This document shows positions 35,798 to 46,937 of a stretch of 64,000 nucleotides of DNA, in pieces. The DNA is from Siphonodentalium dalli. Lineage: Eukaryota > Mollusca > Scaphopoda > Gadilida > Siphonodentaliidae. The translations under genes and the position numbers were made by a program. The DNA is taken from the NCBI GenBank assembly GCA_032622095.1, contig CP136068.1, positions 53,250,443 through 53,314,442 of the forward strand. Reading direction: 5' to 3'. The first letter of the stretch is position 1; each line of letters starts with the position of its first letter. The notes under the pieces were generated by a model. That model saw nothing but the letters and a program-made list of their open reading frames with translations. It was not told the origin of the DNA and did no database searches.

Positions 35798-35889
35798 GTC
35801 ATGTTTCTGACAAAGCCATGGGACGAATGCCGCCAGTTTAGCCCGCCACTGGCGGCATTCGTCCCATGGCTTTGTTTCAGAAACATGAC
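35798..35889. repeat. Long palindrome at a tail-to-tail Helitron junction
   Basis: The 40-bp left arm (35798-35837, starting GTCATGTTTCTGA, ending GCCGCCAGT) is matched in reverse complement by 35848-35889 with only a 2-nt insertion. The 10-nt centre is TTAGCCCGCC. Each arm is a Helitron 3' terminal region, so two 3' ends meet head-on, both missing their last bases including CTAG. Confidence 0.93.
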
Positions 35890-36844
35890 ATTTTTGTAAT
35901 TATTTTGTTTTTATTTATTTTTGTTTTTTATTTTTGAATATGAATTTAATGTTTTTTTAATTTAATATATTTTGTTTCTGAATTGTTTTTTTATTGTTAA
36001 TTGTTTTTAATTTTAAATTGTTTTAATTAAATTGTAAATTGTTTTATTTAATTTTTTTGTTTCTGGCGGAAAAATTTACCCGTAGAAATCCCCCCCCCCT
36101 TCCTAGGAACGACAGACAACGCATTCTTTGTTTCGCGAAATCTCTCTACGATAACGTTGCATTGAATTTAAAACAAACGCTTCCCGTCGGGAAATCTGTC
36201 TTCGGGTCGTTGATGTTGGCATCACGGCTCCCCGAAAACTCTCACATTGCCAAAAAGGTGTATTTAGTAATATCGTTGTTGTTGATATTTACGGCTTGGG
36301 GGCTATTTTCTTATTTAGCAAGTTTGAGCTCAATCGGTTAGAGTCTATAAAGGACACACTCATATATATGACACTTCCCGTAGGTAGCAAGTTTGAGCTC
36401 AATCGGCATTCCCTGGAATTTCCCGTAGATTGGCAGATTCCAGTAGCTTTATAACGGTATATCTGGGGAGAAATCTGATGCTATATTCGTGATTATCTGG
36501 GATGATTTCGGTATATACCAAAGGTATATACTGTAAAAACAGAGCGCGCCATCCGTGCTCGCAGGGAATAAATTTCGAGCGATAACGTTTGCGTTCCCGT
36601 ATAACTCTGCAGATGCGAATAACGTTGAATGGGAAACAGACGCTCTTTATAGAGATGCGTCAAAAACAAACGCTCATTAAATAATCACTTGATTAACCCC
36701 CGCCGTGCCTTTGCGGTGATTTGAGATCGGAGAACGGGTGCTCTGAGCTTTTCTAAACCGCGACTACGGCGGTGTCGGTGGGATTTTACACTTACATACG
36801 AAATTTGATCTCAATCTGTACACGCGTTTTGGATTCTATGAAGT

Positions 36845-36875
<31 letters not shown>

Positions 36876-36881
36876 CGAAGT
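35838..36881 (-). mobile_element. Inverted Helitron fragment inside the autonomous element
   Basis: Reads as the reverse complement of array members: hairpin first (GCCCGCCACTGGCGGC), then the GTATATACC...GGTATATAC module, TTTATAGACTC-type module, and finally reversed TACTTCATAGAATCCAAAAC and (CA)n at 36820-36870. Both tips are cut: no CTAG at the 3' end and no TATATATTTTGAG at the 5' end. It is the only reversed member of the array. Confidence 0.88.
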
Positions 36882-36892
36882 ATATATTTTTT

Positions 36893-37288
36893 GGGAAAAT
36901 CCCCAAATGTTGTACTTGAATTGTTATTGGTCCATGATGAGACTATCGTTTCTCTTGATAAAAAGGCAGAATTAACTCATTGATTATCTCATGTGTCTCC
37001 TCACGTTTTCAGTTCTGTATTATGACCATTCAGTTCAATTAACGAATCAATCAACAACTATAATTAATGTATTAAGAAACTCTTAGATGAGTGAATGTAT
37101 GGACAGAAAAATGCAAATCCAGTTACTCAGGAAATTGAAATGGTGTGGGGAAAAATTCCCAAATGTTGTACTTGAATTGTTATTGGTCCATGGTGAGACC
37201 ATTATTTCTCTTGATTAAAAGGGCAGAATTAACTCATTGAAAAACAAAAAGTCATGTTTCTGACAAAGCCATTGGACGAATGCCGCCA
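36893..37288 (+). repeat. Duplicate of the satellite end flanking the inverted fragment
   Basis: Almost identical to 35441-35836 (shares the rare GTATTATGACC and GTATGGACAG variants). It restores the 3' end after the inverted insert. The roughly 395-bp duplication on both sides is much longer than any transposition target duplication. Confidence 0.9.
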
Positions 37289-37308
37289 GTGGCGGGCTAA
37301 CCTGCTAG

Positions 37309-37904
37309 TCTACTATATAATTTGAGACTATGTGTGTGTATATATGTGGGTACTTCATAGAATCGAAAACGCGTGTAGGAACGGGCATCCCCACGGCAAT
37401 GTCGGCTTATAAGACATCTTTACTACACATGACAGCCGATGGACAATTGGTCTCTATATATGTACCAAAATTACGCCGCGTTGGTGACTGGGAAATTCCA
37501 GGGAATGCCGATTGAGCTCAAACTTGCTACCTACGGGAAGTGTCATATTCCAGGGAATGCCGATTGAGCTCAAACTTGCTACCTACGGGAAGTGTCATAT
37601 ATATGTGTGTGTCCTTTATAGACTCGAACCGATTGAGCTCAAACTTGCTAAATACGGGAAGTGTCATGGACGGGTTCATTGAAAAAAAAAAATCGGGTAA
37701 AATTGAAAAAAAAATTGAAAAAGGCTCAATTAACTCATTGAAAAACCAAAAAAAATCGATTTAAAAAGGCACAATTAACTCATTGAAAAACAAAAATATT
37801 AACTCATTGAAAAACAAAAAATTAAATTAATTAAAAAAATTAATTAAAACTTTAAAATTGTCATGTTTCTGACTATTGCCGCCAGTGGCGGGCTAACCTG
37901 CTAG
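37309..37904 (+). mobile_element. Non-autonomous Helitron element 11
   Basis: Starts TCTACTATATAATTTGAGAC, ends GCCGCCAGTGGCGGGC + TAACCTGCTAG. Contains TTTATAGACTCGAACCGATTG blocks repeated two to three times and an A-rich tail with repeated AACTCATTGAAAAAC. Confidence 0.82.
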
Positions 37905-38563
37905 TCTTCTCTTCTATATATTTTGAGAACTCCTTGTATTCGAGAGATAGCCCACACCCTCCGGACCTCAATGATATGATCGTGAATGAGTATTGATATA
38001 CCCCACTAAACTTTCACAAACACCAGTAATGGTGTGTAGATCATTTACATATCTCTCCTATATATTTTGATACAATCTATCTAATTTACATATCTCTCTT
38101 ATATATTTATGTTTGTGTGTGTGTTGTACTTCATACAAATCTACGATTCTCGACCGATCAGGACGAAACTTGGTAAGTGTGTGTAGTTTGACCAGGCGGT
38201 GGTCGTTGTCGTATTGGCGAGCCCGTGCGACGCCCGCTTCGCGCATGCGCAGACGAGATCTCGGAAACGGGTGGAGCTATCGACTTGAAATTTGCTATGT
38301 GAATGTATCTTGCGCCGGGTACAAATATTATCGGGTCGCCGAGCCCGTACGACGCCCGTGCAGCGCATGCGCAGACGAGATCTCGGAAACGGGTGGAGCT
38401 ATCGACTTGAAATTTGGCATGTGAATGTATCTTGCGCCGGGTACAAATTTTCATGCGCAGACCATATCTCGGAAACTGTTGGAGCTACCGGGTACAAATT
38501 TAAAAAAAATATATATAAATGTCATGTTTCGGACAAGCCGCCGGTGGCGGGCTAACCTGCTAG
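37905..38563 (+). mobile_element. Non-autonomous Helitron element 12 (copy of element 5)
   Basis: Same order and wording as 13913-14601, including TTGTATTCGAGAGATAGCCC and two 122-bp units; small indels in the tail. Confidence 0.85.
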
Positions 38564-39404
38564 TCTATACTATATATTTTGAGACTTCGTATATATGTGT
38601 GTGTGTGTGTACTTCATAGAATCCAAAACGCGTGTACAGATTGAGATCAAATTTCGTATGTAAGTGTAAAATCCCACCGACACCGGCGTAGTCGTGTTTT
38701 CGAGAAGCTCTGATCACCCTTTATCCACTCCCAAATCACAGCAAAGGCACGGCGGGGGTTAATCAAGTGATTATTTAATGAGCGTTTGTTTTTGACGCAT
38801 CTCTATAAAGAGCGTCTGTTTCCCATTCAACCGTTATTCGCATCTGCAGAGTTATACGGGAACGCAAACATTATCGCTCGAAATTTATTTCATGCGAGCA
38901 CGGATGGCGCGCTTTGTTTTTACAGTATATACCTGTGGTATATACCGAAATCATCCCAGATAATCACGAATATAGCATCAGATTTCTCCCCAGATATACC
39001 GTTATAAAGCTACTGGAATCTGCCAATCTACGGGAAATTCCAGGGAATGCCGATTGAGCTCAAACTTGCTACCTACGGGAAGTGTCATATATATGAGTGT
39101 GTCCTTTATAGACTCTAACCTATTGAGCTCAAACTTGCTAAATAAGAAATTAGCCCCCAAGCCGTAAATATCAACAACAACGATATTACTAAATACACGT
39201 TTTCGGCAATGTGAGAGTTTTCGGGGAGCCGTGATGCCAACAACAACGACCCGAAGATTAACCGATTGAGCTCAAACTTGCTAAATACGGGAAGTGTCAT
39301 GGACGGGTTCATTGAAAAAAATAAAAAATCGGATAAAATTGAAAAACAAAATTAAAAAGGCAAGGTTTTTGAATAGCCCGGACAACGTCGGGCTCATCGG
39401 CTAG
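38564..39404 (+). mobile_element. Non-autonomous Helitron element 13 (CCCGGACAACGTCGGG end)
   Basis: Starts TCTATACTATATATTTTGAG; its 3' hairpin is AGCCCGGACAACGTCGGGCT + CATCGGCTAG, the type also used at 12888 and 45499. Its middle shares the GTATATACC...GGTATATACC module. Confidence 0.82.
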
Positions 39405-40801
39405 TACTATATATTTTGAGAACTCCGTATATATATGTATATATGTGTGTGTGTATATGTGTACTTCATAGAATCGAAAACACGTTGACGGATCGAGCTC
39501 AAATTTCGTATATAAGTGTAAAATTCCACGGACACCGCCGTGGTCGCGTTTTTGGAGAAGCTCAGAGCACCGTTTCTCCCTTCCCAATTATCAAAATCAC
39601 CGCAATCGGCACTTCGGGGTTAATAGCGTTGATATATAAAGAGCGTTCGTTTTCCGCAGTGTCTATACAAAGAGCGTCGTTTTTTTCAATCCAATGCAAT
39701 GTTATCGCTCGAAATATTATGCAGAGAGATTTCACGACAATAGGACGGGTACTGCAGACTCGAAATATTATGCAGAGAGATTTCCCGACGGGAAGCGTTT
39801 GTTTTCAATTCAATGCAATGTTATCGTAGAGAGATTTCACGACGGGAAGTGTTTGTTTTCAATTCAATGCAATGTTATCGCTCGAAATATTATGCAGAGA
39901 GATTTCACGACATTAGGACGGGTACGGGCAGGTTAAAAAAAAGAAAACAAAGAATGCGTTGTCTGTCGTTCCTAGGAAGGGGGGATTTCATCGGGTAAAT
40001 TTTTCCGCCAGAAACAAAAAATTTAATTAAAACAATTTAAAATAAAAAAGATAAAATTCAGAAGAAAAAAAATATTAAATTTAAAAAACATTAAAGGGGT
40101 ACTGTACGCCAATTGTTGTTGTTGTTTTCTTTAGTCTCCGAGTCGGAGAATAAGATAACAATTTTTCCATTATTTGAAAGTCTGTTGAGTACGAAGTCAT
40201 GTTACGGATGACAAATTTACCGTAATGCAAAAATACAAATTGTCGTTGTCGAGTAATTTTTGTCAAGTTTTCAACCAAATGAATCAAATAAAAGTTATAT
40301 TATATGCATACTAGTCCCATATAATCATTTAAGTTATTGTATCGTCGCTAGTCAGTGAGTGGCTTGGGTGTTCTCCCCGTATCATCATAATATTTTAAGC
40401 GATCGTGTGTGCGATCGGTTTAACAATCCAGTATCCCTCAATTACTGTTTTTGATTACGGTAATTCGTAATTTAATTGACGCCATTTTATGGCTCCAGTC
40501 ATAAATTCAATTTATATCAAATTATTAACTTTTAAATTATTAAATTTTAAGATAGCCTATTAACCTGAGCGTTTACAGAATACATCTTCGACTCAAATTA
40601 CTTATGTTTCTATATATTATCGATATTAGATCGTTGTTGTCACCGGAAATTTAATGAAAATGGCGTACAGTACCCCTTTAAATTAATACTAAAAATTAAA
40701 AAAAAAAATAATTAAAAAAATGTCATGTTTCTGACCAACAAAATAATTAAAAATATGTCATGTTTCGGACAAACGCCGCCGGTGGCGGGCTAACCTGCTA
40801 G
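39405..40801 (+). mobile_element. Non-autonomous Helitron element 14 with nested MITE
   Basis: Starts TACTATATATTTTGAGAACT, ends GCCGCCGGTGGCGGGC + TAACCTGCTAG. Around 39690-39920 it repeats a block with CAATGCAATGTTATCGCTCG and ATTATGCAGAGAGATTTC. A TTAA-flanked MITE is inserted at 40095-40677. Confidence 0.82.
40095..40677. mobile_element. TTAA-flanked MITE nested in Helitron 14
   Basis: TTAA at 40091-40094 and 40678-40681 bounds perfect 17-bp inverted termini AGGGGTACTGTACGCCA / TGGCGTACAGTACCCCT. No coding sequence. TTAA duplication fits piggyBac- or Kolobok-type mobilisation. It must have inserted after the Helitron. Confidence 0.88.
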
Positions 40802-41459
40802 TCTATCTATTATATATTTTGGAAGATCTGTGTGTCTGTGTGTCTGTGTGTTCGCGATGAACTCGAAAACGGCCCACCCTTGGGGGTATTTTCGGCCTGG
40901 GACGAACATAGGCATATTAATTTGTCCGTGCGACGTGACCTTGAAATCGGGTAATTTCAAGGTCAAACGCCCGAATATCACGGGATTTCGATGAAACTTG
41001 GTATGTGGGGGTAACTTTGTATGGGGAGTCTCATAAGCATATTCATTTGCCCGTGTGACGTGACCTTGAAATCGGGTCATTTCAAGGTCAAACGCCCGAC
41101 TATCACGGGATTTCGATGAAACTTGGTATGTGGGGGTACCTTCGTATGGGGAGTCTCATAAGCATATTCATTTGCCCGTGCGACGTGACCTCGACCTTGA
41201 AATCGGGTCAATTCAAGGTCAAATCGCCAATTTTGATGGGATTTCGACGAAATTTTATACATAGGGGTACTTTTGTCCGGGCAGTGTTTTGGACGGGTCA
41301 AATCGTGACACACCTGACCTTGACCTTCAAAATGGACAAGTACGGGTACTTTTGTCCGGGCAGTGTTTTGGACGGGTCAAATCGTTACCCCACCTGACCT
41401 TGACCTTCAAAATGGTCAATTCATGGTCAAAGCCCGGACGAAGTCGGGTCACCTTCTAG
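40802..41459 (+). mobile_element. Non-autonomous Helitron element 15 (CCCGGACGAAGTCGGG end)
   Basis: Starts TCTATCTATTATATATTTTG; 3' hairpin CCCGGACGAAGTCGGG then TCACCTTCTAG. The body is built of repeated blocks with TTTCGATGAAACTTGGTATG and TGACCTTGAAATCGGGT. Related wording recurs in element 21. Confidence 0.8.
40936..41090 (+). repeat. Paired TGACCTTGA/TCAAGGTCA hairpins
   Basis: TGACCTTGAAAT and ATTTCAAGGTCA form perfect 12-bp arms around 6-nt loops at 40936-40965 and 41061-41090. TCAAGGTCA equals the extended half-site known for SF-1/ERR-type nuclear receptors; whether it binds anything here is unknown. Confidence 0.8.
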
Positions 41460-42618
41460 TCTTCTATCTATACTATATATTTTGAGACTTCGTATATATG
41501 TGTGTATATGTGTGTGTGTGTACTTCATAGAATCCAAAACGCGTGTACAGATTGAGATCAAATTTCCTATGTAAGTGTCAAATCCCACCGACACGAAAGT
41601 GGTCGCGGTTTAGAAAAGCTCAGAGCACCCGTTCTCCACTCCCATTCATCAAAATCAGCTCAAACGGCACGGCCGGGGTTAATAACGTCATTATATATAT
41701 ATATGAAGTCAGAGTCTCCAGAGTTATACCGGAACAAACACGTGTTTACGTCGTCTTGGGGGTCCACGATGGGAGTCTGACTTCAATGCAATGTTATCGC
41801 TCGAAACACGTGTTTACTTCGTGTTGAGGTTCACGATGGGAGTCTGACAATTGTTATCGCTCGAAATAGTACAACGGCTGGACAGATTGAGCTCAAACTT
41901 CCCATCTAGAGGTAAAATACCACGTACGATGTCGTCCACGCGTTTTCCAGAAGCTCCGAGCACCCGTACTCCACTCCCAGTCATTAAAATCAGCTCAAAC
42001 GGCACGGCCGGGGTTAATAACGTCATTATATATATATATGAAGTCAGAGTCTCCAGAGTTATACGGGAACAAACACGTGTTTACGTCGTCTTGGGGGTCC
42101 ACGATGGGAGTCTGACTTCAATGCAATGTTATCGCTCGAAACACGTGTTTACTTCGTGTTGAGGTTCACGATGGGAGTCTGACAATTGTTATCGCTCGAA
42201 ATAGTACATTAGGACGGGTACGAAATGCATTTATCTCGATTAAAAAGGCAGATCTCGGAAACGGGTGGAGCTATCGACTTGAAAATTGCAATGTGAATGT
42301 ATCTTGCGCCGGGTACAAATTTTATCGGGTCGCCGAGCCCATGCGACGCCCGTGCAGCGCATGCGCAGACGAGATATCGGAAACGGGTGGAGCTATCGAC
42401 TTGAAATTTGCTATGTGAATGTATCTTGGGCCGGGTACAAATTTGATCGGGTCGCCGAGTCCGTGCGAAGCCAGCTTCGCGCATGCGCAGACCAGATCTC
42501 GGAAACGGGTGGAGCTACCGGGTACAATTTTTTCTTATTGAAACGCGTGGAGCTAAAAATTAAAAAAAAATATAAACAATGTTTCGGACAAGCCGCCGGT
42601 GGCGGGCTAACCTGCTAG
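41460..42618 (+). mobile_element. Non-autonomous Helitron element 16
   Basis: Starts TCTTCTATCTATACTATATA, ends GCCGCCGGTGGCGGGC + TAACCTGCTAG. Contains two copies of a roughly 320-bp block (CACGTGTTTACGTCGTCTTG... through AACTGGACAG-like sequence) and two to three 122-bp units. Confidence 0.85.
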
Positions 42619-43786
42619 TACTATATATTTTGAGACTTCGTGTGTGTGTACTGCATAGAATCCAAAACGCGTGTACAGATTGAGATCAAATTTCGTATGT
42701 AAGTGTAAAATCCCACCGACACCGCCGTAATCGTGTTTTCGAGAAGCTCTGAGCACCCTTTATCCACTCCCAGTCATCGAAATCAGCTCAAACGGCACAG
42801 CCGGGGTTAATAACGTCATTATATATATATATGAAGTCAGAGTCTCCAAAGTTATACCGGAACAAACACGTGTTTACGTCGTCTTGGGGGTCCACGATGG
42901 GAGTCTGACTTCAATGCAATGTTATCGCTCGAAACACGTGTTTACTTCGTGTTGAGGTTCACGATGGGAGTCTGACAATTGTTATCGCTCGAAATAGTAC
43001 ATTAGGACGGGAACGGCTGGACAGATTGAGCTCAAACTTCCTATCTAAAGGTAAAATATCACGTACGATGTCGTCCACGCGTTTTCCAGAAGCTCCGAGC
43101 ACCCGTACTCCACTCCCAGTCATAAAAATCAGCTCAAACGGCACGGCCGGGGTTAATAACGTCATTATATATATATATACGAAGTCAACGTTATTAGCAT
43201 CTGCATTGAGTGCATTTCCTAGAACGCAACACGTGTTTTACGTCGTCTTGAGGTTCACGATGGGAGTCATTTCAATGCAATGTTATCGCTCGAAACACGT
43301 GTTTACTTCGTGTTGAGGTTCACGATGGGAGTCTGACATTTCAATGCAATGTTATCGCTCGAAATATTATGCAGAAAGGCAGATCTCGGAAACGGGTGGA
43401 GCTATCGACCTGAAATTTGCTATGTGAATGTATCTTGCACCGGGTACAAATTTTATCGGGTCGCCGAGCCCATGCGACGCCCGTGCAGCGCATGCGCAGA
43501 CGAGATCTCGGAAACGGGTGGAGCTATCGACTTGAAATTTGCTATGTGAATGTATCTTGGGCCGGGTACAAATTTGATCGGGTCGCCGAGCCCGTGCGAC
43601 GCCAGCTTCGCGCATGCGCAGACCAGATCTCGGAAACGGGTGGACCTACCGGGTACAATTTTTTCTTATTGAAACGCGTGGAGCTAAAAATTAAAAAAAA
43701 ATATAAACAAATGTCACAATTAACTCATTGAAAAACAAAAAATGTCATGTTTCGGACAAGCCGCCGGTGGCGGGCTACCCTGCTAG
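42619..43786 (+). mobile_element. Non-autonomous Helitron element 17
   Basis: Starts TACTATATATTTTGAGACTT, ends hairpin + TACCCTGCTAG. Near-identical to 43787-44968 and 17226-18415. Confidence 0.88.
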
Positions 43787-44968
43787 TCTATACTATATAT
43801 TTTGAGACTTCGTATATATGTGTGTGTGTGTACTGCATAGAATCCAAAACGCGTGTACAGATTGAGATCAAATTTCGTATGTAAGTGTAAAATCCCACCG
43901 ACACCGCCGTAATCGTGTTTTCGAGAAGCTCTGAGCACCCTTTATCCACTCCCAGTCATCGAAATCAGCTCAAACGGCACAGCCGGGGTTAATAACGTCA
44001 TTATATATATATATGAAGTCAGAGTCTCCAAAGTTATACCGGAACAAACACGTGTTTACGTCGTCTTGGGGGTCCACGATGGGAGTCTGACTTCAATGCA
44101 ATGTTATCGCTCGAAACACGTGTTTACTTCGTGTTGAGGTTCACGATGGGAGTCTGACAATTGTTATCGCTCGAAATAGTACATTAGGACGGGAACGGCT
44201 GGACAGATTGAGCTCAAACTTCCTATCTAAAGGTAAAATATCACGTACGATGTCGTCCACGCGTTTTCCAGAAGCTCCGAGCACCCGTACTCCACTCCCA
44301 GTCATAAAAATCAGCTCAAACGGCACGGCCGGGGTTAATAACGTCATTATATATATATATACGAAGTCAACGTTATTAGCATCTGCATTGAGTGCATTTC
44401 CTAGAACGCAACACGTGTTTTACGTCGTCTTGAGGTTCACGATGGGAGTCATTTCAATGCAATGTTATCGCTCGAAACACGTGTTTACTTCGTGTTGAGG
44501 TTCACGATGGGAGTCTGACATTTCAATGCAATGTTATCGCTCGAAATATTATGCAGAAAGGCAGATCTCGGAAACGGGTGGAGCTATCGACCTGAAATTT
44601 GCTATGTGAATGTATCTTGCACCGGGTACAAATTTTATCGGGTCGCCGAGCCCATGCGACGCCCGTGCAGCGCATGCGCAGACGAGATCTCGGAAACGGG
44701 TGGAGCTATCGACTTGAAATTTGCTATGTGAATGTATCTTGGGCCGGGTACAAATTTGATCGGGTCGCCGAGCCCGTGCGACGCCAGCTTCGCGCATGCG
44801 CAGACCAGATCTCGGAAACGGGTGGAGCTACCGGGTACAATTTTTTCTTATTGAAACGCGTGGAGCTAAAAATTAAAAAAAAATATAAACAAATGTCACA
44901 ATTAACTCATTGAAAAACAAAAAATGTCATGTTTCGGACAAGCCGCCGGTGGCGGGCTACCCTGCTAG
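43787..44968 (+). mobile_element. Non-autonomous Helitron element 18 (1182 bp)
   Basis: Tandem near-copy of element 17 (landmarks 42959/44141 and 43026/44208 are 1182 bp apart); length differences sit mainly in the TG run and 5' leader. One visible change is GGTGGACC versus GGTGGAGC near 43640/44822. Confidence 0.88.
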
Positions 44969-45499
44969 TACTATATATTTTGAGACTTCCGTATATATAT
45001 GTGTACTTCATAGAATCGAAAACGCTGGCTCGATTGAGTTCAAACTTCCCATCTAAATGTAAAAAACCCACGGGAATCGTCGTCGCGGCGTTTTGGAGAA
45101 GCTCAGAGTACCCGTTCTCCAATCTCAGTCACAAAAAACGGCACTGCGGTGGTTAATCAAGTGATAATTTAATGAGCGTTTGTTTTTGACGCATCGCTAT
45201 AAACAGCGTTTCTTTACCATTCAAAGTTATTCGCATCTACAGAGAGATATACGGGAACTCGGAAACGGGTGGAGCTATCGACTTGAAATTTGCTATGTGA
45301 ATGTATCTTGCCCCGGATACGAATTTTATCGGGTCGCCGAGCCCGTGCGACGCAAGCTTCGCGCATGCGCAGACCAGATCTCGGAAACGGGTGGAGCTAT
45401 CGACTTGAAATTTGGTTACCAGATCTCGGAAACGGGTGGAGCTATCGACTTAAAATTTGTTTTTTGAATAGCCCGGACAACGTCGGGCTCATCGGCTAG
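44969..45499 (+). mobile_element. Non-autonomous Helitron element 19
   Basis: Starts TACTATATATTTTGAGACTT; ends with the AGCCCGGACAACGTCGGGCT hairpin + CATCGGCTAG, again preceded by 122-bp units as at 12888. Confidence 0.83.
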
Positions 45500-46272
45500 T
45501 CTACTCTATATTTTGAGAACTCCGTATATATAAAAAATATATATTTGTATATATATATTTGTACTTTATAGAATCGAAAACGGCTGCACCGATCGAGACC
45601 AAACTTCCCATCTAAGGGTAAAAACGCACGGGAATGGTCGTCGCCGCGTTTTGGAGAATCTCCGAGCACCCGATCTTCACTCCCAGTCACAAAAACGGCA
45701 CTGTGGGTTTAATCGCGTTGATAGTTAAAGAGCGTTCGTATCCGCAGTGTCGTTGATAAAACGCGTATGCGTGTAATGTGATTTTTACGTCTGGGCCCGG
45801 GCGTGAGCGTGACTGTATCCAGACATGAGCGTGTTGTGTGATTCTTACGTACTTAGGGCTTCATAGGAACGGGGGAGATTTTCATCGGGTCAGTTTTTCC
45901 GCCCGATGTGATCTTCACCTTGAAACGGGTACCCACAAATGATATATATGTGTGTGTCCTTTATAGACTCGAACCGATTGAGCTCAAACTTTCTACCTAC
46001 GGGAAGTGTCATGGACGGGTTAAATTGTGACCCCGACTTGACCTTGACCTTGAAAATAATCAATTCATGGTCAAATCGGGTCAAATTGAAAAACAAAAAT
46101 TAAGTTAAAACATTAAAAAGGCACAATTAACTCATTGAAAAACAAAAAATTAAATTAAAAAAGGCACAATTAACTCATTGAAAAACAAAACATTTAATTA
46201 AAAAAATAATTAAAAAAATTAAAAATTGTCATGTTTCTGACGATTGCCGCCAGTGGCGGGCTAACATGCTAG
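45500..46272 (+). mobile_element. Non-autonomous Helitron element 20
   Basis: Starts TCTACTCTATATTTTGAGAA, ends GCCGCCAGTGGCGGGC + TAACATGCTAG. Shares modules with element 1 (GTGTTGTGTGATTCTTACG, TTTATAGACTCGAACCGATTG and TGACCTTGACCTTGAAAA). Confidence 0.82.
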
Positions 46273-46937
46273 TCTAATATATATTTTGGGACTTCTGTCT
46301 GTCTGTCTGTGTGTTAGCTATGGCCGGGAAAACTGCCAGACGGATTTTGACGAAATTTTATACCTAGGGGTGTTTTTGTCCAGGGAGTGTTTTGGACGGG
46401 TCAAATTGTGACCCCCGACCTGACCTTGACCTTCAAAAAGGTCAATTCAAGGTAAAATCGAGTAAAACGGACGGATTTCGACGAAATTTGATACATAGGG
46501 CTAGTTTTGTCGCGGGAGTCTTTTGGACAGGTCAAATCGTGACCCCGACCTTACCTTGACATTCAAAATGGTCAATTCAAGGTCAAATCGGGTAAAACGG
46601 ACGGATTTCGACGAAATTTTATACCTAGGAATAAGTTTGTCCGGGGAGTGTTTTTGGACGGGTTAAATCGTGACCCCGACCTTCAAAATGGTCAATTCAA
46701 GGTCAAATCGAGTAAAACGGACGAATTTCGACGAATTTTATACCTAGGTGTACTTTTGTCCGGGGAGTGATTTGGATGGGTCAGATCATGACCCCGACCT
46801 GACTTGACCTTAAAAATTGTCAATTCAAGGTCAAATCGGGTATAATACGGATTTCCACGAAATTTTATACCTATGGGTACTTTGTCCGGATGAACGCAGA
46901 GGGGAAAGAGCCCGGACTTTCCTGGCCCACCAGCTAG
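46273..46937 (+). mobile_element. Non-autonomous Helitron element 21, last of the array
   Basis: Starts TCTAATATATATTTTGGGAC. The body is about four repeats of a roughly 120-140-bp unit with CGGATTTCGACGAAATTTTA and GGTCAATTCAAGGTCAAATC. The 3' end has a weak hairpin (AGCCCGGACTTTCCTGGCCC) then ACCAGCTAG, followed directly by TATATATATATA. Confidence 0.75.

Larger units (their letters stand above)
19282..37308 (+). mobile_element. Autonomous Helitron (18 kb) with Rep/Hel gene and expanded internal satellite
   Basis: 5' end at 19282 (TACTATATATTTTGAGACTT, directly after the previous CTAG; the leading TC of other members is absent). 3' end at 37308: GCCGCCAGTGGCGGGC hairpin, then TAACCTGCTAG. 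In order: a 471-bp-offset direct duplication upstream, Rep/Hel (20917-25596), a small displaced Rep fragment, a roughly 10-kb satellite, an inverted Helitron fragment, and a repeated 3' tail. The reading frame is intact, so it could be active, although the internal expansion is far beyond usual Helitron size. Confidence 0.8.
8931..46937 (+). mobile_element. Head-to-tail Helitron array, about 21 elements
   Basis: Repeated junctions of the form hairpin + 6-12 nt + CTAG, followed directly by T(C)..TATATATTTTGAGA, occur at 11279, 12200, 14601, 15913, 17225, 18415, 19281, 37308, 37904, 38563, 39404, 40801, 41459, 42618, 43786, 44968, 45499, 46272 and 46937; one reads CTGG (12888). Helitrons start with TC, end with a hairpin and CTRR, and insert between A and T without duplication, so these are end-to-end copies in one orientation. 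Most hairpins are GCCGCC-AGT/GGT-GGCGGC. Only one member encodes a Rep/helicase. Confidence 0.9.
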
